44,295 bases of DNA from Holosporales bacterium (lineage in GTDB: Bacteria > Pseudomonadota > Alphaproteobacteria > RUG11792): positions 1-44,295 of the forward strand of contig JAISBP010000010.1 of assembly GCA_031266135.1 (NCBI GenBank). The letters are read 5' to 3'. The notes below the pieces were generated by a model. That model had not been told where the DNA came from, ran no database searches, and saw only the letters and a list, made by a program, of their open reading frames with translations. The position numbers and the translations under genes are program-made. This document shows positions 6,861-16,821 of the stretch, in pieces (within the stretch, counting starts at the first letter, position 1; each line of letters opens with the position of its first letter).

Positions 6861-8558
6861 ATGGCACATTATATGATTACAATTATTGAAGATATATCAG
6901 TGCTAAAGTGTCTTAAGAAATTGACGAATGCAGTATGCTTTGTTGTATTTACTACTAGAGGATATGGTGCTTCGCAAGGGTATCCACCAAATCCAAATCC
7001 ATTAAATGTTTATTATTTGTTGGATCAAATAGCATTCGAGAAAACATGGCCACGGAGCACTCCCAGACAAGCCGAAATCTCTTTGCAGGAGCAGCAGAAT
7101 CTAACGAATAAATCTTGTAGAGAGATGACTGTTCTGATAGCCTGTGTCGCATCACAATTATTCGCTAACGATTCATCGAGAAACCTGTCATTTTGGACTG
7201 AACAGGTAATTGAAAAGATTATCCGGATACATCCTGGCACTATCCTCAGTGATGCAAAACAGATTGCAGATATCAGAGCTGAACTTAATCTGGCCATAAA
7301 GAAGGGAGATTTAGAGGGGACAATTCGTTATAACATTGAACAAACAAAAAAGCAAACTCCTCAATCAGCTGTTGCAAAAGAGAGTATCATAACATTATTG
7401 CTAGAAGATAGAATTCAAGCTCGGCTTAAAATAGTTCCCAGCACAATGGAATATAAACCTGAGTGGAGTAACCATTCAGGAAGACAGCCGGGTGAGTTTC
7501 TCCATTTTTTTACATGCAGAGCCGCGGACGGTCAAGAAATAGTCATCAAAATTAGAGACCTAGGGAATGCATATGGCCGGAGGAATGTATTCCTGCCTCC
7601 AGAACTTGCTCTCAGGATGAGGGCAGTTGAGCAAGCGGTTACCGCAGCTGAGGATCTAGTTACTCCTCTTCGAGTATCTTACCCGTTCCTATTTATCGGA
7701 GCCAAAGCTGATGACTATTCTTTAGTTTTCTGCTGCGGTATTGATGATCCACAGTTATCTGTTACTCCTACTGACTTGCTTTGCATAGAGATAACGTATC
7801 TGATGCAAGGAGATACTGTTGCTAATCTGTTGAAGCAGTGCGGCACAAATTCCTTGGAATCCCTGCACCTGGGAACGGCTGTTGGAAAGGCGGTGGCAAC
7901 CTTTCACTATCCTCCTAATTATACTGATATCCCGGTCATTCATGGAGATTTACACTGTTCCAATATGCACGCAGATCCAAATGGAGCCATTATATTATTT
8001 GATCCATTTGATTTATCAGATCATATGTCTTATTTATTTGATTTAGAAGATATTGTACGAGATCGATATTCAGAGACAAACATTGCTTTTGTTTTCGGTA
8101 CCTTAACTGGATATGCACAGCAAGCTCAACAACCGTCATTACCAATTCAACTATTCTCTTCGTTGTACTACAAACTTACTGATAATCCTCCTGAAAATTC
8201 CCATGGCTTACTTGCTTTCTACCGACTAGCAATGTTCATTTTCGATCATTCAGAGTCGCCTGAACATGTAGAAGATCAACATACAGATTGTCCATCTTTT
8301 ATTCCTATAAAGCAGATTCTTCTTCACGGGATACTGCCAGGGTATGATGTCAGTGAATCCAGCATAACACACTCAAATCCACTTAAAATGACACATCAGC
8401 TTTCAACAAAATTGGAAAATAAGTTTGGGATAAATATGTCAATCCATCGGTTTGACCTCCTTGAACGAATCTCACTTGCCGCAAATTTTCTCGCTCAAAG
8501 AGTCACTCCAAGTTCAGCTCCGAGTCTCGAAGAAATCGAATCCTGGGACCTAGCGTAA
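6861..8558 (+). CDS. Putative secreted kinase-fold protein (APH/choline-kinase-like)
   Basis: A 565-residue orphan. Near 360 lies IHGDLHCSNMHADPNG with LFDPFD after it: the Brenner-type catalytic loop (HGDxHxxN) and metal-binding Asp of aminoglycoside phosphotransferase and choline/fructosamine kinase-like enzymes. A VIKIRD segment near 228-233 could supply the ATP-binding Lys. Residues 40-200 are Gln-rich, mostly helical and unrecognised. The annotated ATG gives an odd leader; an in-frame GTG at 6900 would give MLKCLKKLTNAVCFVVFTT, a good signal peptide, suggesting export. The gene sits exactly between two copies of the SPOR 3' end, where alphaproteobacteria usually carry nagZ, so it is probably acquired. 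The substrate is unknown. Confidence 0.65.
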   Translation: MAHYMITIIEDISVLKCLKKLTNAVCFVVFTTRGYGASQGYPPNPNPLNVYYLLDQIAFEKTWPRSTPRQAEISLQEQQNLTNKSCREMTVLIACVASQLFANDSSRNLSFWTEQVIEKIIRIHPGTILSDAKQIADIRAELNLAIKKGDLEGTIRYNIEQTKKQTPQSAVAKESIITLLLEDRIQARLKIVPSTMEYKPEWSNHSGRQPGEFLHFFTCRAADGQEIVIKIRDLGNAYGRRNVFLPPELALRMRAVEQAVTAAEDLVTPLRVSYPFLFIGAKADDYSLVFCCGIDDPQLSVTPTDLLCIEITYLMQGDTVANLLKQCGTNSLESLHLGTAVGKAVATFHYPPNYTDIPVIHGDLHCSNMHADPNGAIILFDPFDLSDHMSYLFDLEDIVRDRYSETNIAFVFGTLTGYAQQAQQPSLPIQLFSSLYYKLTDNPPENSHGLLAFYRLAMFIFDHSESPEHVEDQHTDCPSFIPIKQILLHGILPGYDVSESSITHSNPLKMTHQLSTKLENKFGINMSIHRFDLLERISLAANFLAQRVTPSSAPSLEEIESWDLA

Positions 8559-8746
8559 AAAATCCTACTCCCTCACGGAGACGATATAGCATTCTCCGTC
8601 GAGGTTTTTGGCTATTTCAACGGCGCTACCTTGAGAATCGAAGGGGCCGATCAGGATGGCGTGTTTTTGTTCTCCCTGCGCGTTGCTGACCTTCTTGACC
8701 ACGCAATTCACTTCCGATAGCAGTGTCGTAAACTTCTTCTTCAGCA
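8559..8746. repeat. Direct repeat, second copy (3' end of SPOR gene)
   Basis: This is the resident copy of the 188-base sequence also found at 6639-6826. It begins one base after the stop codon of the kinase-like gene and covers the last 61 codons of the SPOR gene. Together the two copies bracket the kinase-like gene as a 1.9-kb unit that could excise by homologous recombination. Confidence 0.85.
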
Positions 8747-9653
8747 ATTTTGCTTCATTTTGCAGGACCCGCTTACTCTTCCCAGCCGAAATCTTGATAT
8801 AATACGTCTTATCATCCACTATGGAATATTCCTCAACATCCGGTGGATTCACGGTATTGGCATGGATATTCCTTGTCGGTAAATCGATTGGATCTTCCGG
8901 AGGTGGTAACAACCTCTCCTCGAGACTCTGTTGAGATGCCCCCGGATTGACCCTCGAATAAACCATCTTATCCTTGTGCTGGACTTCGATACCCCCCGGA
9001 TTATCCGGCAAAACCTTGAACGCTTGCTGGTCGGGCTCGATGATGACGGGCACATTACGTCCACCGGTTCGTTTTTCACCGTTCCAGTTATAGGCAATCC
9101 ACGTGATACACACCAGTGATAAGATCGACGCAAAAGTCACGATGAATTTTTGCCAGATAGCACCGAATGACGTAGACTGCCTAGACCTCCGCGTTTCGTA
9201 TTCATCGGAATCTTCATCCCAATACGGGAGGCGCTGATTTGGATAGTTGTCTCTGGGGTTATTCCCATAACGATGCAATGGAGGGAGTTGTCTCTTCTGG
9301 TACCGAATCATTTTATCGTCTATGATGCTGGTCCCCTGCGCAAAATACTCCTTCTCACCTGGTGTGGGCTGAATATCCTGATAACGATTTCTGGATCTAT
9401 TCTGTGGATCCATATCATCATACTCATCGAATTGATCCAAATACTGATCATCCTGCTGGTATCTAAATTCATCCTCCCCCCGTGGCTCCTGGCGCTGAAA
9501 CTTATCGCGTTGTGGTGGAGAGTTATATCCCGGATCCCGTTGATACCTACCATTATAATTTTGATTATTCACATTGTTCTGAGACATGAAGACATCGTTA
9601 TACTTCAAATAACTCTGCTTATTATTTGCCTTACGAAAGTTGACTTGTTTCAT
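8565..9653 (-). CDS. SPOR-domain membrane protein
   Basis: The 362-residue product has a long, disordered, Asn/Gln/Asp/Arg-rich cytoplasmic N-terminus (about 1-160), one transmembrane helix (FIVTFASILSLVCITWIAY, about 170-188), a Pro-rich linker, and a C-terminal SPOR domain (about 280-362, from TYYIKISAGKSK to CYIVSVRE). SPOR domains bind denuded septal peptidoglycan, so a division-site role is likely. It starts 19 bases after argS. The argS-SPOR order is common in alphaproteobacteria, where nagZ and scpA usually follow; here the kinase-like gene takes that place. Start: ATG at 9651-9653. Confidence 0.85.
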   Translation of the reverse strand: MKQVNFRKANNKQSYLKYNDVFMSQNNVNNQNYNGRYQRDPGYNSPPQRDKFQRQEPRGEDEFRYQQDDQYLDQFDEYDDMDPQNRSRNRYQDIQPTPGEKEYFAQGTSIIDDKMIRYQKRQLPPLHRYGNNPRDNYPNQRLPYWDEDSDEYETRRSRQSTSFGAIWQKFIVTFASILSLVCITWIAYNWNGEKRTGGRNVPVIIEPDQQAFKVLPDNPGGIEVQHKDKMVYSRVNPGASQQSLEERLLPPPEDPIDLPTRNIHANTVNPPDVEEYSIVDDKTYYIKISAGKSKRVLQNEAKLLKKKFTTLLSEVNCVVKKVSNAQGEQKHAILIGPFDSQGSAVEIAKNLDGECYIVSVRE

Positions 9654-9672
9654 GACCTATATCCTCATCAAA

Positions 9673-11418
9673 TTACTTCATCTCAGACATCGGAGTTATC
9701 CCCATTATTTTAAGTCCGTCCTCTAGGACGATCTTCGTTGCCATCAATAAAGAGAGTCTCGATATTGTCTCCGTCCTATTATCCGGAGATATAAACCTCA
9801 ATTCGGCATTCTTTTTCCCGACGTTCCAGAGGGCATGGAAGTAATACGCCACCTCCTGCAGGTATCCAGGGATTCTATGTGGTTCGATGGCAAGGGCCGC
9901 ACTCCTAACGCGTTCTGGCCAGAAGCTCAGTGTCTTCAATAGATTTAGTTCGGCCACATCCGATAGGACACCCTTATCACTATTACGTACCTCCTCTTCA
10001 TTCAACGCACCGAAACTATTGGCATAATGCCTGAGTACAGAGCAGATCCTAGCATACGCATACTGAATATAGAACAAAGGATTATCCATGGAGCACTCTA
10101 TGACCTTCTCGAAATCGAAGTCTATCATAACGTCGTGGTGTCTAGAAATCATCATGTATCTCGTGACGTCCTTTCCGACCTTATCCACGACGTCTCTCAG
10201 GCTTATGAAATTTCCCGACCGTTTCGACATTCTTATGGGTTTCCCATTTTCCAAGAAATTAACGAGTTGATACAACCTAATCTCAATATCAGCTGTTCCA
10301 TCACTAAGAGCATGGACCGCGGCCTTGAGCCTCTTGACGTATCCACTATGATCGGCCCCCAGGACGGTCACCATCTTACTATAACCCCTCTTGATCTTGT
10401 CGAGATGGTATGCCATGTCCCCAGCGAAATACGTCCACGTACCATCGGATTTCCTGATGGCCCTGTCCATACTGTCCCCGTATTTCATCGATCTGAATAG
10501 GGTCTGTGGCCGTTCCTCCCATTCATCATCGTCGTCGATACCTTTGGGCCTAGGCAACACTCCCTCATACGTATCGCCTCTTTCCGATAGGATCTCCATG
10601 ACCTCGTCCGGGATTTTCCGCTTAAAGAGATCGGCTTCGGATGTGTATTTATCCATGGTGATACCCAGCAATTCTAGGTCCTCCTTAATATTCTCCATCA
10701 TTTTATTGACGGAGAATTCCTTGAGGATATCTAGGTACTCCGATTCTTTTTTATTGATGAAACTATCGTTGTATGTCTCGAATAAGCACCCGGCGAGATC
10801 TTTTATGTATTCACCGCAATACATATCGTCTCCGAATGCATCATCCGGAATATCTGAGCCCAGGATTTCGAGATACCTTAAATAAAGGGATTTAGCCAGG
10901 GCCTTGATCTGGTTCCCCTGATCGTTGATATAGAACTCGCGTGTAACGGTATATCCGATCTTTTCCAACAGATTACTGGCGACACTTCCGAAGACGGCAT
11001 TCCTGGCGTGGCCAGTGTGTAATGGGCCCGTCGGATTGGCCGACACAAATTCAACATTAATTGTTTCTCCGTGCTTGATATTGGTTTCACTGTACCCACC
11101 TTTCTTGGTCAGTATTTCATCAATGAATTCATGCCAAAACTCATTCTTAACGTTAATATTGATGAATCCTGGGCCCGCAATGGAAGTACTCAATATAATG
11201 TCACATTCCTCGAGGGCGATTGAAATAGACGCCGCTAAAACCCTGGGGGCAACACCAAGCTGCTTCGCGAAGAACATGGCGGCGTTGGTATAGAGATCCC
11301 CGAAGGAACGATCAGTTGGTATATCCAGCAGAACGGATTCTTCAAGATGACATATATCCTGTGAACCGGCAAATTGCTTAAGCGCCTTGAATATAAGATC
11401 TCGAATTATCTGAAACAC
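9673..11418 (-). CDS. argS: Arginyl-tRNA synthetase
   Basis: Class I synthetase that charges tRNA-Arg. It shows the HIGH-type motif in ANPTGPLHTGHARNAVFG, the KMSKS-type motif in IRMSKRSGN, an N-terminal Arg-S additional domain, and a C-terminal DALR anticodon-binding domain ending LKIMGITPMSE. The frame is open to a GTG at 11457, but the first 13 codons look unlike the family. The in-frame GTG at 11418 (VFQIIRDLIFKALKQ), preceded by ATGGGA, gives 581 residues and a normal N-terminus, so I prefer it. It is co-transcribed with the SPOR gene downstream. Confidence 0.93.
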   Translation of the reverse strand: MFQIIRDLIFKALKQFAGSQDICHLEESVLLDIPTDRSFGDLYTNAAMFFAKQLGVAPRVLAASISIALEECDIILSTSIAGPGFININVKNEFWHEFIDEILTKKGGYSETNIKHGETINVEFVSANPTGPLHTGHARNAVFGSVASNLLEKIGYTVTREFYINDQGNQIKALAKSLYLRYLEILGSDIPDDAFGDDMYCGEYIKDLAGCLFETYNDSFINKKESEYLDILKEFSVNKMMENIKEDLELLGITMDKYTSEADLFKRKIPDEVMEILSERGDTYEGVLPRPKGIDDDDEWEERPQTLFRSMKYGDSMDRAIRKSDGTWTYFAGDMAYHLDKIKRGYSKMVTVLGADHSGYVKRLKAAVHALSDGTADIEIRLYQLVNFLENGKPIRMSKRSGNFISLRDVVDKVGKDVTRYMMISRHHDVMIDFDFEKVIECSMDNPLFYIQYAYARICSVLRHYANSFGALNEEEVRNSDKGVLSDVAELNLLKTLSFWPERVRSAALAIEPHRIPGYLQEVAYYFHALWNVGKKNAELRFISPDNRTETISRLSLLMATKIVLEDGLKIMGITPMSEMK

Positions 11419-11619
11419 AAAAATCCCATAAAAAACGCAGGAGCCATGCTGTGGCACAACGCTGATACTACACCAAATTGGGATGAATGTTCAATTCGTT
11501 CTTGGAAACAAGTCTTCACACAGTCAGAGTAACAAGTTTCATAAGAGAATTGTTGGAAGCAAAGACTTCAAACCCTGTAGTCAAGAATTGGAAATTGGGG
11601 TAGAATCGTGGAGACAAGA

Positions 11620-11709
11620 GGATGGATGGCCGAGTGGTTGAAGGCACCGGTCTTGAAAACCGGCAAGAGGGAGACTTCTTCGTGGGTTCGAATCCCACTC
11701 CATCCGCCA
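11620..11709 (+). tRNA. tRNA-Ser (anticodon TGA)
   Basis: A 90-base type II tRNA. The acceptor GGATGGA pairs with TCCATCC, then discriminator G and an encoded CCA. The anticodon stem CCGGT/ACCGG encloses CTTGAAA, with anticodon TGA at 11654-11656. It has a long variable arm and a GGTTCGAATCC T-loop. The region 11458-11619 upstream, divergent from argS, has no gene. Confidence 0.97.
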
Positions 11710-12086
11710 GGATTGCTGGAGAATTAATAGAGAGTTTTCTAAAATAGATGTATTTTCACCAGCCAATGGTTGAACATACCTAGCAAAGCAGTGATATTAC
11801 CGAATATTAAACTACAGCTAATTGCCACGTTCCTGCAAAATCTGACTATCTACGAATACTCTGTAATACTAAAATTACAAGCATGGCCTAGTCTGTTAAG
11901 GTAGTTATTGGATTGTTGTAACTTTAATCTGTAAAAAGATAAGTTATGTAAAGGCCTTCTATTGCTTTTACGTGACATTTGTCTCCGCATTCTCTCTGTT
12001 TCAGCGTGTTTTATGTTCATTTACTGTAGCATTTATGCTATTATCTACACGGGTTGTGATGCTTTACATTCTTCTGAGAGGTAAGT
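11710..12086. other. Gene-free stretch between tRNA-Ser and the BI-1 gene
   Basis: I see no ORF with coding character, no repeat shared with the rest of the window and no canonical terminator. It presumably holds the tRNA 3' trailer and the promoter of the BI-1 family gene, but no convincing -35/-10 pair stands out. Confidence 0.4.
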
Positions 12087-12773
12087 ATGGACTTTAGAAC
12101 TGGGCCTATAGCCGTCGACGACGGCTTAAGAAAGTATATGATATCCGTCTTCAATAAGATGTTTTGGGCGTTATGCTTGACGGGATGCGTTTCCTATGTA
12201 TGCGGAGCAAGTCCAGAGATATTGGCCGTATTGCAAGGCGGATTTTCTATGGTTTTGTTTATCGCGACGTTGGGAATCGTCGTGTATTTATCGGCCAGAA
12301 TTAACAAAATTAGTTCTGAAAAGGCACAGGCATTATTTTGGCTGTATTCTGCGTTGGTAGGAGCATCTATTTCGCCGATAATTGCAAGTTATACTGGGGA
12401 GAGCATTGCTAACGCGTTCTTTACTTCGGCAGCTTTTTTCGGGGGCCTCAGTATTTACGGGTACACGACTACGAGGGATCTCACTGGAGTTGGATCGTTT
12501 ATGATAGTCGGGCTCATAGCCGTCATAATATCTTCTTTCATAAATATAATATTTTTGAAGAGTTCAGCACTGAGTTTGGGATTGTCGGCGATCAGTATCA
12601 TCATTTTTGGCGGACTCACGATGTATGACGTGCAAAAAATCAAGAATTACTACGATGCGTCATGCGATGAACAGACCATTGCTAGTAGGGCCGTTATTGG
12701 AGCATTAAATCTTTATCTGGATTTTCTGAATCTTTTCTTGATGTTACTCAGATTTATTGGCAATAGGAAGTAG
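12087..12773 (+). CDS. BI-1/YccA family membrane protein
   Basis: A 228-residue protein with seven hydrophobic segments. The family signatures are the Asp-containing YDVQKIKNYYD loop and the C-terminal LNLYLDFLNLFLMLLRFIG, as in bacterial Bax-inhibitor-1/YccA proteins. Known members are inner-membrane proteins: E. coli YccA modulates FtsH proteolysis, and BsYetJ is a pH-sensitive calcium leak channel. The start ATG at 12087 is preceded by GAGAGGTAAGT. It is monocistronic and complete in length. The exact role here is not predictable. Confidence 0.9.
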   Translation: MDFRTGPIAVDDGLRKYMISVFNKMFWALCLTGCVSYVCGASPEILAVLQGGFSMVLFIATLGIVVYLSARINKISSEKAQALFWLYSALVGASISPIIASYTGESIANAFFTSAAFFGGLSIYGYTTTRDLTGVGSFMIVGLIAVIISSFINIIFLKSSALSLGLSAISIIIFGGLTMYDVQKIKNYYDASCDEQTIASRAVIGALNLYLDFLNLFLMLLRFIGNRK

Positions 12774-12929
12774 AAGATTCTATCAGCAACGATTCGGTGA
12801 TAATTCGCGGTTGACGAGTGGGTGAGCTCATCTCCTATTTTACAATACATCCATGGATTGGCCGCATAGCTTAGCTGTGGTTTTATTGCTAGAACAACGC
12901 GTACTTGGCGACGTTGGTTTTTTGGCTCT

Positions 12930-14117
12930 ATGAACGTTTTATTCATCGTGATAGTCATCATGGAAATATTGAGCGGTATAGAGGTCGATCTCTGTATCCC
13001 AAGCTTCCCAGAAATTCAAGGCCTATTTAAAACGTCGACGATCGCCATCGAAGGCCTCCTGAGCATTAACCTCCTAACCAATTGTGTGGGAGCCCTAATT
13101 GCTGGTACCCTTGGTGACAGGTATGGCCGGAAGCCCATCATCATGTACGGCCTGGCGCTCTTCATCTTTGGAAGCGCTATTTGTGCGATGGCATCAAATT
13201 ACACCATGTTATTGATTGGGCGCTTTATTCAAGGCTTTGGGATATCGTGTCCGGCGTGCTTGGCCTACGTCATCATCCCCGATACGTACGACGTAAAAAC
13301 ACATCAAAAAATGCTGGGACTATTGAATTTCTATGCGACGGCATCGATGGCGGTGGCCCCCGTCATCGGCAGCCACATTGCCCTGTATTTCGGATGGCGC
13401 GGTAACTTCAGCTTCTGCCTATTGTGCGGGATTGTATGTTTTATACTTGGATACTTTATTTTGCCACCGGGAAAGAGGAATGCTAATTTAGCACTTGGAT
13501 TGGGCGGCTACCTCACGGTCTTAAAAAACAGAAAGGTTGTGTTCTACATTCTGACGATATGCTTTTTCGTGATTGGATACTGGATTTTTATTGGGATGGC
13601 ACCGATCTTATACTGCAAAGATTTCGGCGTTCAGCTCAAGCATTTCGGCTTTTACCAGGGTGCGTTGGCGGCGACATTGGCTATCGTGAGCTTACTGAGC
13701 GAAAGACTCATCACCTATTTTGGGCAGAATAAATGCTTTTGGGGCTCGGTTGCAATGATATGTATATCGATTGTATCCATCGTGCTCCTGGTGGCGACCA
13801 ATACCTCAAGCCCCGGATTGATTACGGTCGCCATGATGCTTTATGTTGGAGGATCCGTTTGCCCCGTTAATATTCTCTGCCCATACGCGTACAAAACTGC
13901 TCCAGAAGACATGGGCAAGTTGAATGCGCTGATCATGGCGTTCAAGATGATGGCCATAAGCCTATTGATCCAAGCCACCAGCTCTTTCTATTCGGGCAAT
14001 TTTAGGAGTATTGGAATCGTCGTCGCCCTAACACTTGTCCTCGTGATTTTTTTGAGCTGGAGGTTGTTGAAGATGGATTCAGTTCTGGATGGAGATTATA
14101 CCAACTCGACTTCGTAA
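12930..14117 (+). CDS. MFS transporter, Bcr/CflA-like
   Basis: The 395-residue product has about 12 transmembrane segments. MFS motif A is present as GTLGDRYGRKPI (about residues 59-70) between TM2 and TM3. The opening IEVDLCIPSFPEI and LIGRFIQGFGISC match the Bcr/CflA drug-resistance subfamily of proton antiporters (typically MYLPALP and R-x-x-Q-G). Substrates of such proteins are varied (bicyclomycin, chloramphenicol, sulfonamides), and in an intracellular bacterium it may export metabolites. There is no clear ribosome-binding site before the ATG. It stands alone; the downstream gap contains a repeat shared with element C. Confidence 0.85.
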   Translation: MNVLFIVIVIMEILSGIEVDLCIPSFPEIQGLFKTSTIAIEGLLSINLLTNCVGALIAGTLGDRYGRKPIIMYGLALFIFGSAICAMASNYTMLLIGRFIQGFGISCPACLAYVIIPDTYDVKTHQKMLGLLNFYATASMAVAPVIGSHIALYFGWRGNFSFCLLCGIVCFILGYFILPPGKRNANLALGLGGYLTVLKNRKVVFYILTICFFVIGYWIFIGMAPILYCKDFGVQLKHFGFYQGALAATLAIVSLLSERLITYFGQNKCFWGSVAMICISIVSIVLLVATNTSSPGLITVAMMLYVGGSVCPVNILCPYAYKTAPEDMGKLNALIMAFKMMAISLLIQATSSFYSGNFRSIGIVVALTLVLVIFLSWRLLKMDSVLDGDYTNSTS

Positions 14118-14161
14118 GTGCATTCAGCATCTTATTGATATTGCAAGCATCTCAAATCTTT

Positions 14162-14404
14162 TTTAGACCAATATGATTCTTCCTCTTGGGATAGTTCCTC
14201 ATGCTCATATGCAGAAATCCTTCTTTTTCTTCATCTACATTAACGGAACGTCGATCAACTCCATATTCTCTCTGGCTCATCCATGAATCATTTAAACCAG
14301 GAGTAGAGTATAAGTAAAGTCCGGAAAAGTGTTAGCAACTTGTAGATGAGTAAGCCCATCCACCCGGGATATTACCATGAAAACGTTAATGATTCCATAA
14401 ATTT
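14162..14404. mobile_element. Half element D, related to the right part of copy C
   Basis: About 243 bases match 19699-19952, including CTCTTGGGATAGTTCCTCA, AAGTCCGGAAAAGTGTTAGC and the terminal CCGGGATATTACCATG...AACGTTAATGATTCCATAAATTTA. An 11-base deletion has removed TTTCACTTAAT from the inverted-repeat tip. There is no matching left end nearby, so this is a truncated copy. It fills the gap between the MFS gene and hppA; about 180 bases remain before hppA, with no gene. Confidence 0.7.
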
Positions 14405-14582
14405 AACGTGGCTAATTGGTATGGCGGAGATCAGACGCATTCTAGGATTTAGCTCTGGCACGCATGGAGTTCGTGGTGTATAAATTATGGGCAGTCCGGG
14501 AGATTCGCTATTTTCTATTTCGTAATTATTTGGTATTTTTGTAGAATGGTGCTCAGGGTTACGAAGATCCTTTAGGGGTTTT

Positions 14583-16670
14583 ATGATTTGCTGCGTAAAT
14601 GTAATAGTTGTTCTCTGCGGCCTGATGGCCATATTGTTTGCTCTAACCAAGATTAAATCCGTCTTCAAATGTCCGGTTGGCAATGCTCGGATGGTCGAGA
14701 TAGCGGGAGCCATCCAACTGGGGGCCAAGGCCTATCTAAACAGGCAATACATAACGATAGCAAAGGTTGGCGTCATCATCACAATTTCCCTCTTCATATT
14801 TCTATCGAGCTACAGCGCCTTTGGGTTCTTGTTGGGCGCCATACTATCGGGGGCCGCAGGTTATATCGGCATGAACGTCTCGGTTCGATCGAACCTCAGG
14901 ACGACGGAGGCCGCACGCGTATCTCTATCTCGAGCGCTATCTGTCGCCTTTAATTCCGGTAGTATAACGGGGTTACTGGTGGTTGGATCAGGGTTATTGG
15001 GAGTATCGGTGTATTATATCATCCTCCTCAACGCCGATCTTGATCTAAGGACCATATCGGAGTCACTGGTAGCCCTCAGTTTCGGCGCCTCTTTGATATC
15101 GATTTTTGCTAGGCTTGGTGGTGGGATCTTCACGAAGGGGGCCGACGTTGGGGCGGATTTAGTCGGAAAGATTGAATCTAACATTCCTGAGGATGATCCT
15201 AGGAACCCGGCCGTCATCGCCGATAACGTCGGTGATAACGTGGGGGATTGCGCTGGAATGGCAGCAGACCTATTCGAGACGTACGTCGTGACCATCGTGG
15301 CCTCCATGGTCCTGGCCGGGATTTACTTCGCAGAAGAGGCTCGGAACCTCATGATATCCTTCCCACTGCTGGTGAGTGCCGTCTGCGTCCTGGGATCCAT
15401 CATCGGGACCTTCTTCGTGAAATTGGATTCCTCAAACAATATTATGAAGGCGCTGTATAAGGGCCTAATAGCATCCGGAGTATTTTCCGGCGTCTTCATT
15501 TTGGGCATCTCTCATTTCATGTTCGATAATTTTGGGCAGAAGATACACTGTACTGATGGCAGCGCCTTTACTCCGATCAATCTACTTCAGTGTTGCCTCG
15601 TCGGTATTTGTGTCACCGGATTCCTGGTCTGGATTACCGAGTTTTACACATCTGTTTCTTATAGGCCCGTCAAGAGCGTAGCGAAAGCATCCGAGACGGG
15701 TCATGCAACCAACATCATCCAGGGGTTGGCCGTATCGATGGAGGCAACCGCCTTACCGGTGATCGTCATCTGTGCCGGCATCATCGCGGCGTATGTCTGC
15801 GCCGGCCTCTTTGGGATCGCCATCGCGGCGACGACCATGTTGGCGTTCGCTGGGATCATTGTGGCACTGGATGCGTATGGCCCCGTGACGGATAACGCTG
15901 GAGGTATCGCCGAGATGGCGGAGCTTCCCAGTGAGGTTAGGACCATAACAGATGCCCTGGATGCCGTCGGCAATACGACGAAGGCCGTGACGAAGGGGTA
16001 TGCCATCGGTTCCGCCGGTCTCGCTGCGTTGGTCCTCTTCGCGACATACGTCGAAGATTTGGCGCATTATTTCCCGGACTTAAACGTGGAATTTAATCTG
16101 CAGAGCCCATACGTCTTGGTCGGTCTCCTGATAGGTGCCATGCTTCCGTATTTGTTTGGGGCATTTGGCATGAAGGCAGTTGGAAGGGCAGGGAGCGCCG
16201 TCGTCCTGGAAGTTCGGCGGCAATTCCGTGAGATCAAGGGGATCATGACAGGAAAGACGAAGCCGGACTATAAGGCCGCCGTGGATATATTGACCAAATC
16301 CGCCATAAAGGAAATGATAATACCTTCGATATTGCCGATCATATCACCAGTGATCGTCTATTTTATCATCAGCATCATAGCGGGCCAGAGTTCAGCATTC
16401 GCAGCGTTGGGGGCCACATTGATCGGCACCATCGTCTCGGGCCTCTTCGTTGCGATTTCAATGACGTCTGGAGGGGGCGCATGGGACAACGCCAAAAAAT
16501 TCATAGAGGATGGTAATTTCGGTGGCAAAGGCTCGGACGCCCATAAAGCGGCCGTGACGGGGGATACCGTCGGCGATCCGTATAAGGATACCGCTGGCCC
16601 AGCCATCAACCCCATGATCAAGATAATCAACATCGTGGCGCTGTTACTCTTAGCACTGCTGGCAGCGTAA
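14583..16670 (+). CDS. hppA: K+-independent membrane H+-translocating pyrophosphatase
   Basis: A 695-residue, roughly 16-helix membrane pump that couples PPi hydrolysis to proton export. The catalytic loops are visible: [13 protein letters not shown], the [19 protein letters not shown] segment, and the C-terminal [12 protein letters not shown] and [11 protein letters not shown]. In [17 protein letters not shown] the residue at about 467 is Lys, the signature of K+-independent H+ pumps; K+-dependent enzymes have Ala. The ATG is preceded by TTTAGGGG. Codon use is richer in G+C than in the neighbouring secreted genes. It lets the cell save ATP by using biosynthetic PPi, plausible for an energy-limited intracellular bacterium. 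Confidence 0.96.
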   Translation: MICCVNVIVVLCGLMAILFALTKIKSVFKCPVGNARMVEIAGAIQLGAKAYLNRQYITIAKVGVIITISLFIFLSSYSAFGFLLGAILSGAAGYIGMNVSVRSNLRTTEAARVSLSRALSVAFNSGSITGLLVVGSGLLGVSVYYIILLNADLDLRTISESLVALSFGASLISIFARLGGGIFTKGADVGADLVGKIESNIPEDDPRNPAVIADNVGDNVGDCAGMAADLFETYVVTIVASMVLAGIYFAEEARNLMISFPLLVSAVCVLGSIIGTFFVKLDSSNNIMKALYKGLIASGVFSGVFILGISHFMFDNFGQKIHCTDGSAFTPINLLQCCLVGICVTGFLVWITEFYTSVSYRPVKSVAKASETGHATNIIQGLAVSMEATALPVIVICAGIIAAYVCAGLFGIAIAATTMLAFAGIIVALDAYGPVTDNAGGIAEMAELPSEVRTITDALDAVGNTTKAVTKGYAIGSAGLAALVLFATYVEDLAHYFPDLNVEFNLQSPYVLVGLLIGAMLPYLFGAFGMKAVGRAGSAVVLEVRRQFREIKGIMTGKTKPDYKAAVDILTKSAIKEMIIPSILPIISPVIVYFIISIIAGQSSAFAALGATLIGTIVSGLFVAISMTSGGGAWDNAKKFIEDGNFGGKGSDAHKAAVTGDTVGDPYKDTAGPAINPMIKIINIVALLLLALLAA

Positions 16671-16744
16671 TTAAAAGCTCAGTATTAGAGAAGAAAGTAT
16701 AAATATAAGCAACATAAGGACTGTCTTTTAATTTGGAACGGGGG

Positions 16745-16773
16745 TTGACAGATCCCCAATTCTCTGATACAAT
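16745..16773 (+). promoter_or_regulatory. Near-consensus sigma-70 promoter
   Basis: TTGACA (16745-16750), a 17-base spacer and TACAAT (16768-16773). Initiation near 16780 would give a leader of about 40 bases for the secreted protein gene starting at 16822. It is the best promoter seen in the window. Confidence 0.8.
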
Positions 16774-16821
16774 AATCGGACTTACTGAACCCCGCCAGTT
16801 TTATTTCAAAAGAAGAATTAA

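Noticed and set aside
9273-9713. 146-codon Ile/Leu-rich plus-strand ORF that looks like a membrane protein
   Set aside because: Antisense to the Asp/Tyr/Asn-rich part of the SPOR gene, whose complement gives many Ile/Leu codons; the minus frame has the SPOR domain.
10027-10885. Long ORFs opposite argS
   Set aside because: Shadows of argS, which has all class I synthetase motifs.
11516-11766. Two ORFs on the minus strand across tRNA-Ser
   Set aside because: They run through a well-formed tRNA gene; typical spurious translations of tRNA complements.
14583-16670. Several ORFs of 60-104 codons opposite hppA
   Set aside because: Shadows in a G+C-richer gene; no features of their own.
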